Shown here: one piece after another, positions 1 to 8,231 of the stretch | Position numbering within the stretch: position 1 is the first letter of the stretch | Layout: each line of letters starts with the position of its first letter | Made by a program: the position numbers and the translations under genes | Notes under the pieces: model-generated | What the model was told of the DNA's origin: nothing | What the model saw: only the letters and a program-made list of their open reading frames with translations | The model's database searches: none | Origin: Thalassorhabdus alkalitolerans | GTDB lineage: Bacteria; Bacillota; Bacilli; Bacillales; Marinococcaceae | Assembly: GCF_042656585.1 (NCBI RefSeq) | Contig: NZ_JBHSPG010000009.1 | Strand: one strand, 5' to 3' | DNA: 64,000 nucleotides

Positions 1-36
1 ACTAAAGAGGAGGTTCCCTTTCTTTACAACTTTTTA

Positions 37-1221
37 TTAAAACATTAACTGAATCATTGTACCTCCTGCTGCTCCTATGATCACAATCATCCAGGCCGGA
101 AGCTTCCAGAAGACAAGCAGGCCAAATAAACCAATGGCTAAGGCAAAGTCCACAGAGGATTGAATGGCGGTAGTAAAGATAGGATGGTATAAAGCTGCTG
201 CAAGAATACCGACAACAGCTGCATTGACCCCGTACAACGCCCCTTGAATTCTTCGATTCTGCCTCAAGACATTCCAGAAGGGAAGCGTCCCAAGAATGAG
301 TAAGAAGGCGGGCAGGAAAATGCCGGCTGTTGCCACCATTGCCCCCATCCAGCCATCAGATATTGCACCTAAATAGGAAGCAAAGGTAAACAGGGGTCCA
401 GGTACTGCCTGGGCAGCCCCATACCCTGCTAAGAACGCTTCTTCGCCTACTAATCCTGCAGGCACTACCTCTCTTTCAAGAAGGGGGAGTACAACGTGGC
501 CTCCGCCAAATACAAGAGCCCCGGCTCTGTAAAAGCTGTCAAATAAGACAAGCCACTGAAAGGAAAATATTTGACGAAGGATAGGCAAAAGGATGAGTAA
601 TCCAAAAAACAATCCTAAACAAATGGACGCAAAACGGTATGTAAGTGGAATAGGCATGTCTTCAACATATTTTTTCTCTGTTCCTCGGTATAGCCATAAA
701 CCGATGACAGCAGCTAACAAAATTAGAGCAACTTGACTGTATACGGTTTGCCAGAGGAGGACAAGGATGAGCGTACCTATAGCAATGGTTGCTCTTTCTC
801 GGTCGGGAGCCAGCTTCTGCCCCATCCCTAATATGGCGTGAGCGACCACCGCAACAGCAACGATCTTCAGGCCATTAATCCAGCCGGCATTTCCTATATC
901 AAACCCTTGCAACAGAAAGGCAAAGAGGACAAGGGCAATAACTGAGGGAAGAGTGAAGCCAAGAAAGGATACAATTCCACCAGCCAAGCCCCCACGCATT
1001 ACCCCAATCCCGATTCCAACCTGGCTGCTGGCAGGACCTGGGATAAATTGGGAAAGTGCAACTAAGTCAGCGTAGGCTTTCTCGTCAAACCATTTTCTTC
1101 GCTTGACATATTCATCATGAAAATAGCCCAAGTGTGCAATAGGACCGCCAAAGGAAGTGAAGCCTAACCTGGTGGAGACTCCTAAAATTTCCAGCAGTGT
1201 TCCTCGTTTTTGTTTCTCCAT
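37..1221 (-). CDS. chrA: ChrA-family chromate/anion transporter
   Basis: A 394-residue polytopic membrane protein with the two-half ChrA architecture. Each half opens with a glycine/proline-rich stretch, FTSFGGP near residue 22 and VFGGGHVVLPLL near residue 240, followed by QFIPGP (about 58) and AVPGP (about 270), the paired signatures of the CHR superfamily. Family members export chromate, usually with sulfate as a competing anion; the substrate here is inferred. It starts 6 bases after the stop of an upstream padR gene, so the two form a padR-chrA operon read leftwards. The length is normal for a full-length fused ChrA. Confidence 0.9.
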   Translation of the reverse strand: MEKQKRGTLLEILGVSTRLGFTSFGGPIAHLGYFHDEYVKRRKWFDEKAYADLVALSQFIPGPASSQVGIGIGVMRGGLAGGIVSFLGFTLPSVIALVLFAFLLQGFDIGNAGWINGLKIVAVAVVAHAILGMGQKLAPDRERATIAIGTLILVLLWQTVYSQVALILLAAVIGLWLYRGTEKKYVEDMPIPLTYRFASICLGLFFGLLILLPILRQIFSFQWLVLFDSFYRAGALVFGGGHVVLPLLEREVVPAGLVGEEAFLAGYGAAQAVPGPLFTFASYLGAISDGWMGAMVATAGIFLPAFLLILGTLPFWNVLRQNRRIQGALYGVNAAVVGILAAALYHPIFTTAIQSSVDFALAIGLFGLLVFWKLPAWMIVIIGAAGGTMIQLMF

Positions 1222-1227
1222 CTTAAT

Positions 1228-1509
1228 TCACTCCTTGTTTTCATAGAGGACTTCTTCTGCCAGCTCTCTGATTTGTCTCCAGGCTCTCAATAAATTGTTA
1301 CCACTTTCTGTGGTGGTGTAGTACATTCGAATCCTTCCGCAGACCACCTTTTCTTCAAGCTGGTGAAGTGTAGGATAGATCGTCCTGGAACTCATATCAT
1401 AACCATGGTTTTTCAGTTCTTCGATCATGTAAGAACCATATATGGGCTCTTTTGAAGCATGATATAACCTATGAATCTTAATGGTTCCTAGGAAAAAATC
1501 TCTTAGCAT
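1228..1509 (-). CDS. PadR-family transcriptional regulator (chrA operon)
   Basis: A 93-residue winged-helix protein with the PadR core: IYGSYMIEEL, SSRTIYPTLHQLEE and RMYYTTTESG. It is the first gene of a padR-chrA pair and probably represses it. The part between the recognition helix (TLHQLEE) and the wing strand (KVVCGRIRMYY) is about 7-8 residues shorter than in typical PadR proteins, which have a Gly-Leu-Leu-type turn there, so the wing may be altered. DNA binding is inferred from family only. Confidence 0.8.
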   Translation of the reverse strand: MLRDFFLGTIKIHRLYHASKEPIYGSYMIEELKNHGYDMSSRTIYPTLHQLEEKVVCGRIRMYYTTTESGNNLLRAWRQIRELAEEVLYENKE

Positions 1510-1524
1510 TTTATCTCCTTACTA

Positions 1525-1550
1525 ATCAATTACCGATATCGTTTATTGAT
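1525..1550 (-). promoter_or_regulatory. Inverted repeat upstream of padR-chrA, possible operator
   Basis: ATCAAT (1525-1530) and ATTGAT (1545-1550) flank a centre holding the palindrome CGATATCG. The element lies 16 bases before the padR start codon, where a self-repressing PadR would be expected to bind. Binding is inferred. Confidence 0.35.
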
Positions 1551-1711
1551 ATTGTAACAAAAAACAAAAAATCTCTACGGTTAAGATTTTGTAAAGAATG
1601 AAAAAGGAATCAATTTTGTAATTTAATCGAGGACTTGGATTCCCATGTCTTACTATGAAGAACAATAGAATAATTTAATCAATAGTATATGACCGCGCAG
1701 TATGTGAATTT

Positions 1712-1745
1712 AAAAAAAGGACCCACGTATAGGTGTGGGGCCTTA
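1712..1745 (-). terminator. Intrinsic terminator of ktrAB
   Basis: Read on the minus strand, GGCCCCAC and GTGGGTCC (one mismatch) form a stem, followed by a run of T. It lies about 50 bases past the ktrB stop. The rest of the 1510-1791 interval shows no gene. Confidence 0.75.
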
Positions 1746-1791
1746 TTAATTAGCTTATATAGAGTGGATAAACCTATTACCTTTTCATGTT

Positions 1792-3120
1792 TTATCCTGT
1801 AAAGATGTCCCCCTTTGGATAACGTACATTGCTTTTAAACTCTTTGGCTAAAGCGAAAGCCAAGGTTACTGGCCCAATTCTTCCAACAAACATTAACACC
1901 ATAATGATCTGCTTACCTAAAGCCGATAGCTCATCGGTGAGTCCCATCGATAAGCCTACCGTTCCAAAGGCAGAAAAGGATTCAAACACAATCATCATAA
2001 AGGGAGATTGTTCCGTAATTGATAAAAGAAAAATCCCTCCAAATACTGCCATTAAGCTGATTACCACAATCGCAAGTGATCGTGTCACAATATGAGGAGG
2101 AATCGTTCGTGAAAAGACCACAGAATCGTTTTTTCCTCTAAGATATGTGATTACTGCCAGCACAATAACGAGGAAGGTAGTAAGTTTGATTCCACTGCCT
2201 GTAGAAGCACTCCCTGCCCCAATAAACATTAATAGCAAAAGAAAGACAATAGTAGCCGGCTCCATGCTGCCAATATCCAGGGTGTTGAATCCAGCCGTTC
2301 TTGGAGTGACCGCTTGAAAATAGGCGGCCCACAGCTTCTCACCCATTGTTAACATTCCAAGCGTTTCAGGGTTCACGTATTCCAGCACAAAAATAAGGAA
2401 CATTGCAAAAATATTGACTATGAGCGTTCCCACCAACATTATTTTAGAGTGCAGGGATAAGTGTCGAAAATTCCTTGTGTAAAATAAGTCATATAACACA
2501 GTAAACCCTATGCCTCCTGTAATAAAAAGAAAAGTGATCACAAGGTTAACCGTGGGATCTCCTACGTAGGAGGATAAACTGTCTGACCAAAGGGAAAACC
2601 CTGCATTATTAAACGCTGAAACCGCATGGAAGAGACTTGTAAATAATCCAAAGCCCCAGCCGTATTCAGGAACCCAGCGTATGGCTAGTATAAGCGTGGC
2701 AATAAGTTCCATGGCTAAGGCAAAAAGAAATAATACTTTGACCAAACGAACCATGCCGCCAACAGAGGTTTGGTTAAATGACTGCTGAATAAGAATTCTT
2801 TCCTTCAACCCGATTTTCTTCCCTAACACCAGAATAATCATAATCGTGAAAGTCATTAATCCTAATCCTCCAACTTTGATGAGGATCATAATCACGACCT
2901 GCCCAAACATCGTAAAATCTGTACCCGTATCAAGAACCACCAGCCCGGTTACCGTTGTAGCTGATGTGGCTGTAAACATTGCGTCAAGCAGACTTATTGG
3001 TTGTGTGGTTGCAATCGGAAGAAGGAGGAGTAATGTACCGACGAAAATCGCAGCAAGAAATGAAAGGGCCAATGTCTGAGGAGGAGACATATTGATGACT
3101 TTGAAATGAAAGCTGTTCAT
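1792..3120 (-). CDS. ktrB: K+ uptake channel subunit KtrB (TrkH/KtrB family)
   Basis: A 442-residue membrane protein with four pore repeats, each with its selectivity-filter glycine: TVTGLV (about 57-62), FNNAGFS (about 170), PRTAGFN (about 270) and SAFGTVGLS (about 380). The third pore helix is followed by a GAGSASTGSGIK loop, typical of the gating region. KtrB forms the ion-conducting dimer that takes up K+ with the cytoplasmic ring KtrA, whose gene is directly upstream (2-base gap). K+ uptake of this type is central to osmoadaptation in Bacillaceae. Confidence 0.95.
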   Translation of the reverse strand: MNSFHFKVINMSPPQTLALSFLAAIFVGTLLLLLPIATTQPISLLDAMFTATSATTVTGLVVLDTGTDFTMFGQVVIMILIKVGGLGLMTFTIMIILVLGKKIGLKERILIQQSFNQTSVGGMVRLVKVLFLFALAMELIATLILAIRWVPEYGWGFGLFTSLFHAVSAFNNAGFSLWSDSLSSYVGDPTVNLVITFLFITGGIGFTVLYDLFYTRNFRHLSLHSKIMLVGTLIVNIFAMFLIFVLEYVNPETLGMLTMGEKLWAAYFQAVTPRTAGFNTLDIGSMEPATIVFLLLLMFIGAGSASTGSGIKLTTFLVIVLAVITYLRGKNDSVVFSRTIPPHIVTRSLAIVVISLMAVFGGIFLLSITEQSPFMMIVFESFSAFGTVGLSMGLTDELSALGKQIIMVLMFVGRIGPVTLAFALAKEFKSNVRYPKGDIFTG

Positions 3121-3122
3121 CG

Positions 3123-3788
3123 TTACAACCCCTCATTCTCAAACCGTCTAACATCGTTTTTATGTCCAATGACTACAATCATATCCTCTTTTTTTATTAG
3201 GTCATCAGGCATTGGCGAGACGTTGACATCCTCCCCCCGCTTGATTGCAAGAATCGTTACCCCGTATTTAGCACGAACATCTAGATCTATTAAGCTTTTA
3301 TTATGAACCTTTGACGTGGCCAGCAATTCCACAATACTGTATTCATCAGAAAGATCAATATGATCAATGACTTTTTCCGAAGCCATGTTTTGCGCAATCC
3401 GAATGCCCATGTCATATTCAGGATGAACAATTTGATCGGCTCCTATTTTTTCCAACACCTTTTGATGGTAATGGTTTTGAGCCTTTACCCAAACTTTAGG
3501 AATATCTAAATCTTTTAATACTAACGTAGTGAGAATACTTGCCTGAATGTTATCACCAATCGCCACAACCACGTGTTCAAAATTTCCAATTCCTAAAGAC
3601 TTTAAGGCTTTTTCATCTGTTCCATCTGCTTGCACTGCATGAGTAGCAAGAGTCACATACTCGTTAACCTTCTCTTCATCATTATCGACAGCCAAAACAT
3701 CATGCCCCATGCTGTATAGTTCTCTGCAAATACTCCCTCCAAAACGACCTAATCCAATAACTGCGAATTGCTTTTTCATTCTTTTCAA
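3123..3788 (-). CDS. ktrA: K+ channel regulatory subunit KtrA (RCK)
   Basis: A cytoplasmic RCK protein with an N-terminal Rossmann fold (FAVIGLGRFGG, then the acidic end of strand 2 in VLAVDND) and a C-terminal RCK_C domain (IVELLATS to the end). It binds ATP/ADP and gates KtrB. Start choice: a TTG at 3786-3788 lies 9 bases after AAAGGAG and gives 221 residues, matching the roughly 222 of B. subtilis KtrA. The ATG at 3777-3779 is 18 bases from that site and other in-frame starts further upstream have no ribosome binding site. A c-di-AMP riboswitch with a terminator precedes the gene, and KtrA proteins themselves also bind c-di-AMP. Confidence 0.93.
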   Translation of the reverse strand: MKRMKKQFAVIGLGRFGGSICRELYSMGHDVLAVDNDEEKVNEYVTLATHAVQADGTDEKALKSLGIGNFEHVVVAIGDNIQASILTTLVLKDLDIPKVWVKAQNHYHQKVLEKIGADQIVHPEYDMGIRIAQNMASEKVIDHIDLSDEYSIVELLATSKVHNKSLIDLDVRAKYGVTILAIKRGEDVNVSPMPDDLIKKEDMIVVIGHKNDVRRFENEGL

Positions 3789-3807
3789 CTTTTTCCACTC
3801 CTTTGCA

Positions 3808-3835
3808 TTAAAAAAAACCATTACAAAGAAATGGT
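3808..3835 (-). terminator. Riboswitch expression-platform terminator before ktrA
   Basis: On the minus strand ACCATT-loop-AATGGT is followed by a run of eight T, between the ydaO-type aptamer and the ktrA start. It should stop transcription when c-di-AMP is bound. Confidence 0.75.
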
Positions 3836-3950
3836 CTCTAGAAGACCCTTTCTNNNNNNNNNNTTAAGTAAGATTCACCCCAAGACGAATTTACATTCAT
3901 CAAAAAATTGGTTCCCCCGCACTGTTTGGCCAAACAGTTTCAGCGATCTA
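3836..3950 (-). promoter_or_regulatory. c-di-AMP riboswitch (ydaO/yuaA type) upstream of ktrAB
   Basis: The minus strand shows conserved ydaO-class blocks in order: a CGCT/GCG closing helix around a perfect hairpin (ACTGTTTGG/CCAAACAGT), then GGGGGAACCAA (3908-3918), then TGGGGTGAATCTT (3870-3882), then AGGGTC just past the gap. This class senses c-di-AMP and commonly precedes ktr genes in Bacilli, turning K+ import off when the messenger is high. A 10-base run of N (3854-3863) interrupts the aptamer, so its 3' side cannot be folded completely from this sequence. Confidence 0.85.
3854..3863. other. Assembly gap (10 N)
   Basis: Ten consecutive N. A round number like this usually marks a scaffold join of uncertain length. 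It falls inside the ydaO-type aptamer, so bases of the riboswitch are missing. Confidence 0.98.
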
Positions 3951-4048
3951 AAAAGGCGTCGTATGAAGTTGTTACAGCTAAAATTTACTCCTGATTTTTG
4001 CGGATGTCAATAATATTTTTTTATGAATTTATTATTGCAAATTCATCT

Positions 4049-4090
4049 AGTATGTAATACTATATACCGGTAATTAGTAATACTATATAC
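4049..4090 (+). promoter_or_regulatory. Repeated palindromic operator before padR-DUF1048
   Basis: TAATACTATATAC occurs twice, at 4055-4067 and 4078-4090, 23 bases apart, about two helical turns. The first copy is part of the palindrome AGTAT-GTA-ATACT, the second of TAGTA-A-TACTA. Both lie within 100 bases of the PadR start, as expected for an autoregulatory operator. Binding is inferred. Confidence 0.5.
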
Positions 4091-4147
4091 AAGAGGTGCA
4101 GACTAACTGTGATATTTGCAGGAGTAAATTTAAACGGAGGGGTACAA

Positions 4148-4495
4148 TTGGAAAATATTACAGGGATGCTGAAAGGAGTGCTTGAGGGCTGTGTTCTTGA
4201 GATTATCAGCCGAGGCGAAACTTACGGTTATGAAATCACACAACAGCTGCGAGAACTTGGTTTCACTGATGTGGTTGAAGGTACGGTTTATACGATTACA
4301 ATGAGGCTTGAGAAAAACAATTTTGTGGATTTCGAGAAAAAGAGGTCCACGGTTGGACCTCCAAGAAAATTTTACACACTCAACGAAGCAGGTCAAAAGC
4401 AACTTGAAATTTTTTGGGGGAAGTGGGATTTCATTTCAAGCAAAATGAATGAACTTAAAACCAAAGAAATCAAAAGGCAAAGTGAGTTTTATTGA
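4148..4495 (+). CDS. PadR-family transcriptional regulator
   Basis: A 115-residue PadR protein: MENITGMLKG start, TYGYEITQQL, VEGTVYTITMRLE and FYTLNEAGQK mark the winged helix and the C-terminal helix. The TTG at 4148 is chosen because AGGAGG ends 6 bases before it; the longer reading from 4109 has no ribosome binding site. PadR regulators of this subgroup commonly sit with DUF1048 genes, and two intact DUF1048 genes follow here. The gene probably represses its own operon through the palindromes at 4049-4090. Confidence 0.85.
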   Translation: MENITGMLKGVLEGCVLEIISRGETYGYEITQQLRELGFTDVVEGTVYTITMRLEKNNFVDFEKKRSTVGPPRKFYTLNEAGQKQLEIFWGKWDFISSKMNELKTKEIKRQSEFY

Positions 4496-4504
4496 TAAAT
4501 TTTT

Positions 4505-4645
4505 GGGAGTGTGGAGCGTAGGCCGAATTGAAGGCGATGGATGATTACTGGCAACGATGTAGCAGCCTTCGGTGATATTCGCGTCATTGACGCAAAATCG
4601 TGGCTGATAAACAACTTCATAAACTCAACGGTGCGATTAAATAAT
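4505..4645 (+). pseudogene. Decayed DUF1048 gene remnant
   Basis: From 4541 the reading frame gives VTGNDVAAF-like MITGNDVAAFGD followed by DAKSWL, which matches the C-terminal part of DUF1048 proteins (compare VTGTDVAAFCDAL and SKTYADL in the intact gene at 5039). No N-terminal half is present, an in-frame stop lies just upstream, and the end is degraded. It sits between padR and the first intact copy, so the module probably once had three DUF1048 genes. Confidence 0.55.
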
Positions 4646-4688
4646 AGGTTTTCAGAACAGCCTAGTTCCTTAAAAGGGGGAGAATACA

Positions 4689-5042
4689 ATGAACTTTTTA
4701 GAAAAAATAACCGGCAGCGATATGACTAAAGAAATGAAAGGTTTTGAAGCACGAGCAAAAGTTTTGCCAGCTGAATATCAAATAGCTTGGAAAGACATTA
4801 CAAGTCATCTTTGGATTCAAGCAGATTTCACCGGACGTAATCTGATGCCAATTCTTGAAAGTGCTCTTGAACTGCTTGAAGTTACCTCTGCAGACGGCCA
4901 GAGCGTCGAAGAAGTACTGGGAGAGGATATCGAAGACTTCTGCAAAGCGCTTGTTGGTGACGAGGGGACAAAAACATATAGAGATAAATGGCGTGAGCAA
5001 CTAAACAAGAACGTAGCAAGAAAATTAGGAGGACTGAAATGA
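4689..5042 (+). CDS. DUF1048 family protein (first copy)
   Basis: A 117-residue soluble helical protein. The body LPAEYQIAWKDITSHLW and the segment VLGEDIEDFCKAL match the DUF1048 family, small proteins of unknown function found next to PadR regulators in Firmicutes. The start follows AAAGGGGGAG. Its last four bases overlap the start of the next DUF1048 gene (ATGA), so the two are translationally coupled and may work as a pair. No catalytic motif is visible. Confidence 0.8.
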   Translation: MNFLEKITGSDMTKEMKGFEARAKVLPAEYQIAWKDITSHLWIQADFTGRNLMPILESALELLEVTSADGQSVEEVLGEDIEDFCKALVGDEGTKTYRDKWREQLNKNVARKLGGLK

Positions 5043-5371
5043 GTATTAAAAAAATCATCGAAGGTAAAAGAGAATGGAGAGCCCACGTTTTTCGTGTCAA
5101 AGCACTTCCACAAGATTACCAAATTGTCTATAAAGAGATACAACAATATCTCTTTAAAGTTGGTCCTGTTGAGCTAAACGAAGATATTGGACTGCTCTCG
5201 GAAATACTAAGTTTCTTTGAAGAAGGGGCAGCGGCTGGGAAGGGGGTGCTTGAAGTCACAGGAACAGACGTTGCTGCTTTCTGCGATGCGCTGATTGAAG
5301 GTTCGAAAACTTACGCTGATCTCTTTCAAGAATCGGTCAATCAAAAAGACGATAAGGCAATGAAAAAATAG
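5039..5371 (+). CDS. DUF1048 family protein (second copy)
   Basis: A 110-residue paralogue of the gene just upstream. The shared core is LPQDYQIVYKEIQQYL, with VTGTDVAAFCDAL near the C-terminus. It is translationally coupled to the first copy by a 4-base overlap. The function is unknown; the family context suggests a PadR-controlled response module. It ends about 130 bases before a shared hairpin. Confidence 0.8.
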   Translation: MSIKKIIEGKREWRAHVFRVKALPQDYQIVYKEIQQYLFKVGPVELNEDIGLLSEILSFFEEGAAAGKGVLEVTGTDVAAFCDALIEGSKTYADLFQESVNQKDDKAMKK

Positions 5372-5500
5372 AAGAAATAGAGTACTTGACGGCAATCTCC
5401 TAATCGAAATTCTGAAGATAGTATTAGACAGGAATATTCTTAGCATGTATTCGAAGAAACAGATTGCACGGAAAAAGGAGAATATAAAAAAATTAATGCT

Positions 5501-5526
5501 AGGGGGCTATCATAGATAGCTCCCTT
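5501..5526. terminator. Bidirectional terminator between DUF1048 and the antiporter gene
   Basis: The hairpin GGGGGCTATC-loop-GATAGCTCCC lies between convergent genes. T-rich stretches follow on both strands, though both are weak. Confidence 0.5.
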
Positions 5527-5527
5527 A

Positions 5528-7045
5528 CTATTTGGATTTATCCTTTCCCTTATCCTTAGGTTTCTCCATTACCCATTTCTTCTTTTCGATTAGCTTTTTC
5601 AACGCATCCTTTTCTTTTCTTGATACTAAAATGTACAAAAAGTCACCAGCTTGTATCTCTGTTTCACCATAAGGGGTAATCAACGTTTCATCCCTGACAA
5701 TTGCACTGATTGTTGCTTTTTTAGGAAAAGGAATCTCATGCAGCTTTCGGCCGACAATCGCTGTCTCTTCATTCGTTTTGAACTGCACCATTTCAGCGTT
5801 GGCTTTCCCTATCGAAATCAATTCAATTGAGTGATGAGGCGTATCTTTTTTAGGACCGGTAAGCTTAAGTTTTTTTGCCACGTATGAAATTGTAGAACCT
5901 TGTACAAGAGCTGAGGTTAACACAATGAAAAAGACTACATTGAAGAATAGTTGACTGTTTTCTAATCCAGCGACAACTGGAAAGGTTGCGAGTACGATTG
6001 GAACAGCTCCTCTTAAGCCTGCCCACGAAATAAAGGTCTTTTCTTTTAGGGTGTATTTCATCCCTAACGTTGAAAGAAAAACCGCAAAAGGACGAGCAAC
6101 AAACATGAGTACAAAGGAAAGGAATAATCCTGCAGCCATTACATTAGGCGTAAACAGCTGACCAGGAAAAGCTAACAGCCCCAGGATGATGAACATAAGA
6201 ATTTGGGCCATCCATGCAAATCCCTCGTTAAACTGAAAAATGGAATAGCGGTAGGTGAGCTCTGAATTACCAATTACTAATGCCGCTACGTATACAGCTA
6301 AAAATCCACTTCCATCAACAAAAGCTGTGACACTATAAGTTAATAATGCGAAAGCCACTGAAAAAATCGGATAAAGTCCGCTGGATTCTAAGTTGATTCT
6401 GTTAATGGAGTATGAAGCTAATTTTCCTATCATAAAGCCTAGTCCCAGACCAATTCCCATTTGCCAAAAGAAGGTGGGAATCAGCATAAATATACTCATA
6501 TCCTCGGCAAGAATTAACTCGATGAAACCAAGTGTGAGAAAGACAGCCATGGGATCGTTAGTTCCAGACTCTGCTTCGAGAGTAGCTCCCATTTTGGCTT
6601 TTATGTTCCGTTCTTTTAAGGCTGCAAATACGGCTGCGGCATCGGTAGACCCTACAATGGCCCCAAACAGGAAGGCTTCAAACCAGGTAATATCAAATAC
6701 TAACATGGCTGCTAAGCCCACAATGGCAGAGGTTAATAGTACACCCAGAGTAGCCAGGGAAAGAGAGGGGACTGCTACTGATCTAACAGTTGACCATTTT
6801 GTTTGCAGTCCCCCTTCGAACAAAATGATAACCAGTGCTAATATACCAATAAGCTGCGCAGCTCCGGCATTATCAAAATAAATGAGTCCTAACCCATCAC
6901 TTCCAATGAGCATACCAACAAGAATAAAGAGAACAAGTGCAGGAAGCCCTAAACGGTTTGAGAACTTTGCCACTAACACTCCACTAATTAACAGAAGAGC
7001 AGCCACCAAAACAAATGCATCATTTCCTAATGCCTCCAAAAACAT
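5528..7045 (-). CDS. CPA1-type K+(Na+)/H+ antiporter with RCK_C domain
   Basis: A 505-residue protein with about 12 membrane helices (residues 10-390) of the sodium/proton exchanger fold, including the conserved GAIVGSTDAAAVFAAL and ESGTNDPMAV segments that hold the transport aspartates, and a C-terminal TrkA_C/RCK_C domain (about 400-485). This architecture is that of NhaP2/CvrA-type antiporters that expel K+ or Na+ in exchange for protons; the ion is not certain. It starts after CAGGAGG. It fits the K+/Na+ handling theme of the region but is not co-transcribed with ktrAB. Confidence 0.88.
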   Translation of the reverse strand: MFLEALGNDAFVLVAALLLISGVLVAKFSNRLGLPALVLFILVGMLIGSDGLGLIYFDNAGAAQLIGILALVIILFEGGLQTKWSTVRSVAVPSLSLATLGVLLTSAIVGLAAMLVFDITWFEAFLFGAIVGSTDAAAVFAALKERNIKAKMGATLEAESGTNDPMAVFLTLGFIELILAEDMSIFMLIPTFFWQMGIGLGLGFMIGKLASYSINRINLESSGLYPIFSVAFALLTYSVTAFVDGSGFLAVYVAALVIGNSELTYRYSIFQFNEGFAWMAQILMFIILGLLAFPGQLFTPNVMAAGLFLSFVLMFVARPFAVFLSTLGMKYTLKEKTFISWAGLRGAVPIVLATFPVVAGLENSQLFFNVVFFIVLTSALVQGSTISYVAKKLKLTGPKKDTPHHSIELISIGKANAEMVQFKTNEETAIVGRKLHEIPFPKKATISAIVRDETLITPYGETEIQAGDFLYILVSRKEKDALKKLIEKKKWVMEKPKDKGKDKSK

Positions 7046-7058
7046 GTTTAGCCTCCTG

Positions 7059-7610
7059 TTATAAATTTACGTCTATTTTCTGAGGTTCTGTTTTATCTAT
7101 TCCAATGTATTTTAAGGTGTCGGACGGGGTTGCTTGGTTAAACCTTCGTTGAATGAGAGAAATGGCAATTCCTCTTATATAAGCATGATACCCAAAGGTC
7201 TTTCTAAGAGTATGAGTACCCACTCTTTCGGTAATTCCAACCTGTTTAGCTGCATCATTAATAATCCGGTAAGCTTGCTGCCTTGTTATGCAGTGATCTC
7301 CCCTTGAGGATTGAAACAAAAAACGATTCAATGATGGAACCTGGAGTTGAAAATGATGTTGTAAAGCTCGTCTGACTTGATCATTAAGATAAATAATCTG
7401 CTTCTTTTCTTTAGGACTGTCGAGATACAAACGAAAATTCCCATCTGGCTCCATAACATCTCTAACCTTTAACTCCAATAGTTCTCCGATACGCAGGCCT
7501 GTATTAATTCCCATTACAAATAGTAAAAAATCTCTAGACGATTTTTTTTTAATTACTTGTTTCATTAAACGAATTTTCCGAATGTCCTTGATAGGGGCGA
7601 CGTACTCCAT
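7059..7610 (-). CDS. Tyrosine-type recombinase, catalytic domain only
   Basis: A 183-residue protein with the integrase catalytic box: NTGLRIGELLEL (Arg I), THTLRKTFGYHAY (His-x-x-Arg) and a C-terminal Tyr in DTLKYIGI. The N-terminal core-binding domain of full phage integrases is absent, as in a group of short Bacillus integrases. No attachment-site repeats or prophage genes were seen nearby, so it may be a stand-alone chromosomal recombinase or a remnant. It ends 13 bases before the antiporter start and could be read into that gene. Confidence 0.85.
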   Translation of the reverse strand: MEYVAPIKDIRKIRLMKQVIKKKSSRDFLLFVMGINTGLRIGELLELKVRDVMEPDGNFRLYLDSPKEKKQIIYLNDQVRRALQHHFQLQVPSLNRFLFQSSRGDHCITRQQAYRIINDAAKQVGITERVGTHTLRKTFGYHAYIRGIAISLIQRRFNQATPSDTLKYIGIDKTEPQKIDVNL

Positions 7611-7859
7611 TAGATCACCTCAATTATGTAACATATTATTATTATATCATACCGTTATGTAACATAAAGCGATATGTTCGAGCGTCGTTTAATAGAAGAA
7701 ATAAATAGGGTAGGGTGTAATGCTTCTTAGAAATCAATACAGGTTTCAAGTACTTTTTTCATCCCTTGGAAATATTTGTTTCCTGTATGTATAATTCTTT
7801 CTTTGGTGTAAAATAAAAGTGAAATAATTCAGAATAGAAAGTTAAAAAGGGGGAGTTAG

Positions 7860-8099
7860 ATGGGGAAGCAAGGTTCCAAGTATGTGATTCAATTTAAGGA
7901 TGGAATGTTTTTGAGACATGGGGAATTTTACGGGCTGCTGTCGATCGTAGGGGAAGTAACCGAGGCAGGCCGCACAAACACTCTTGATGAAGCAAGAATG
8001 TTTTTCTTAAAAGAACAAGCCCAAAGTATGGCAAAGGAAATGGGAATTAAAGAGTCTTACGAGATTAAAGAAGTAGAGGTAAAGATGATTCTAAAATAG
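7860..8099 (+). CDS. Hypothetical protein (79 aa)
   Basis: A small charged soluble protein, not recognised. GSKYVIQFKDGMFLRHGEF is followed by a segment rich in Glu and Lys. The start has a strong site, AAAGGGGGAG. It stands alone and ends in a terminator at 8153-8188. No known motif is seen. Confidence 0.7.
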   Translation: MGKQGSKYVIQFKDGMFLRHGEFYGLLSIVGEVTEAGRTNTLDEARMFFLKEQAQSMAKEMGIKESYEIKEVEVKMILK

Positions 8100-8152
8100 T
8101 GTGACAGCAGATGCTGACAGGGTGATAAGAAACGGGTTACTTTACAATCTGA

Positions 8153-8188
8153 AAGTACTTACATGAATTTGATGTAAGTACTTTTTTT
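8153..8188 (+). terminator. Intrinsic terminator
   Basis: AAGTACTTACAT and ATGTAAGTACTT pair perfectly, with seven T after the stem. It closes the 79-residue gene. Confidence 0.9.
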
Positions 8189-8231
8189 ATGACCTTATTT
8201 TGATACGATAAAGGGTAGGAGGGAAACAAAC

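Noticed and set aside
7059..7610. Tyrosine recombinase as a sign of a prophage or integrative element
   Set aside because: No attachment repeats, phage or conjugation genes are seen on either side; neighbours are housekeeping genes.
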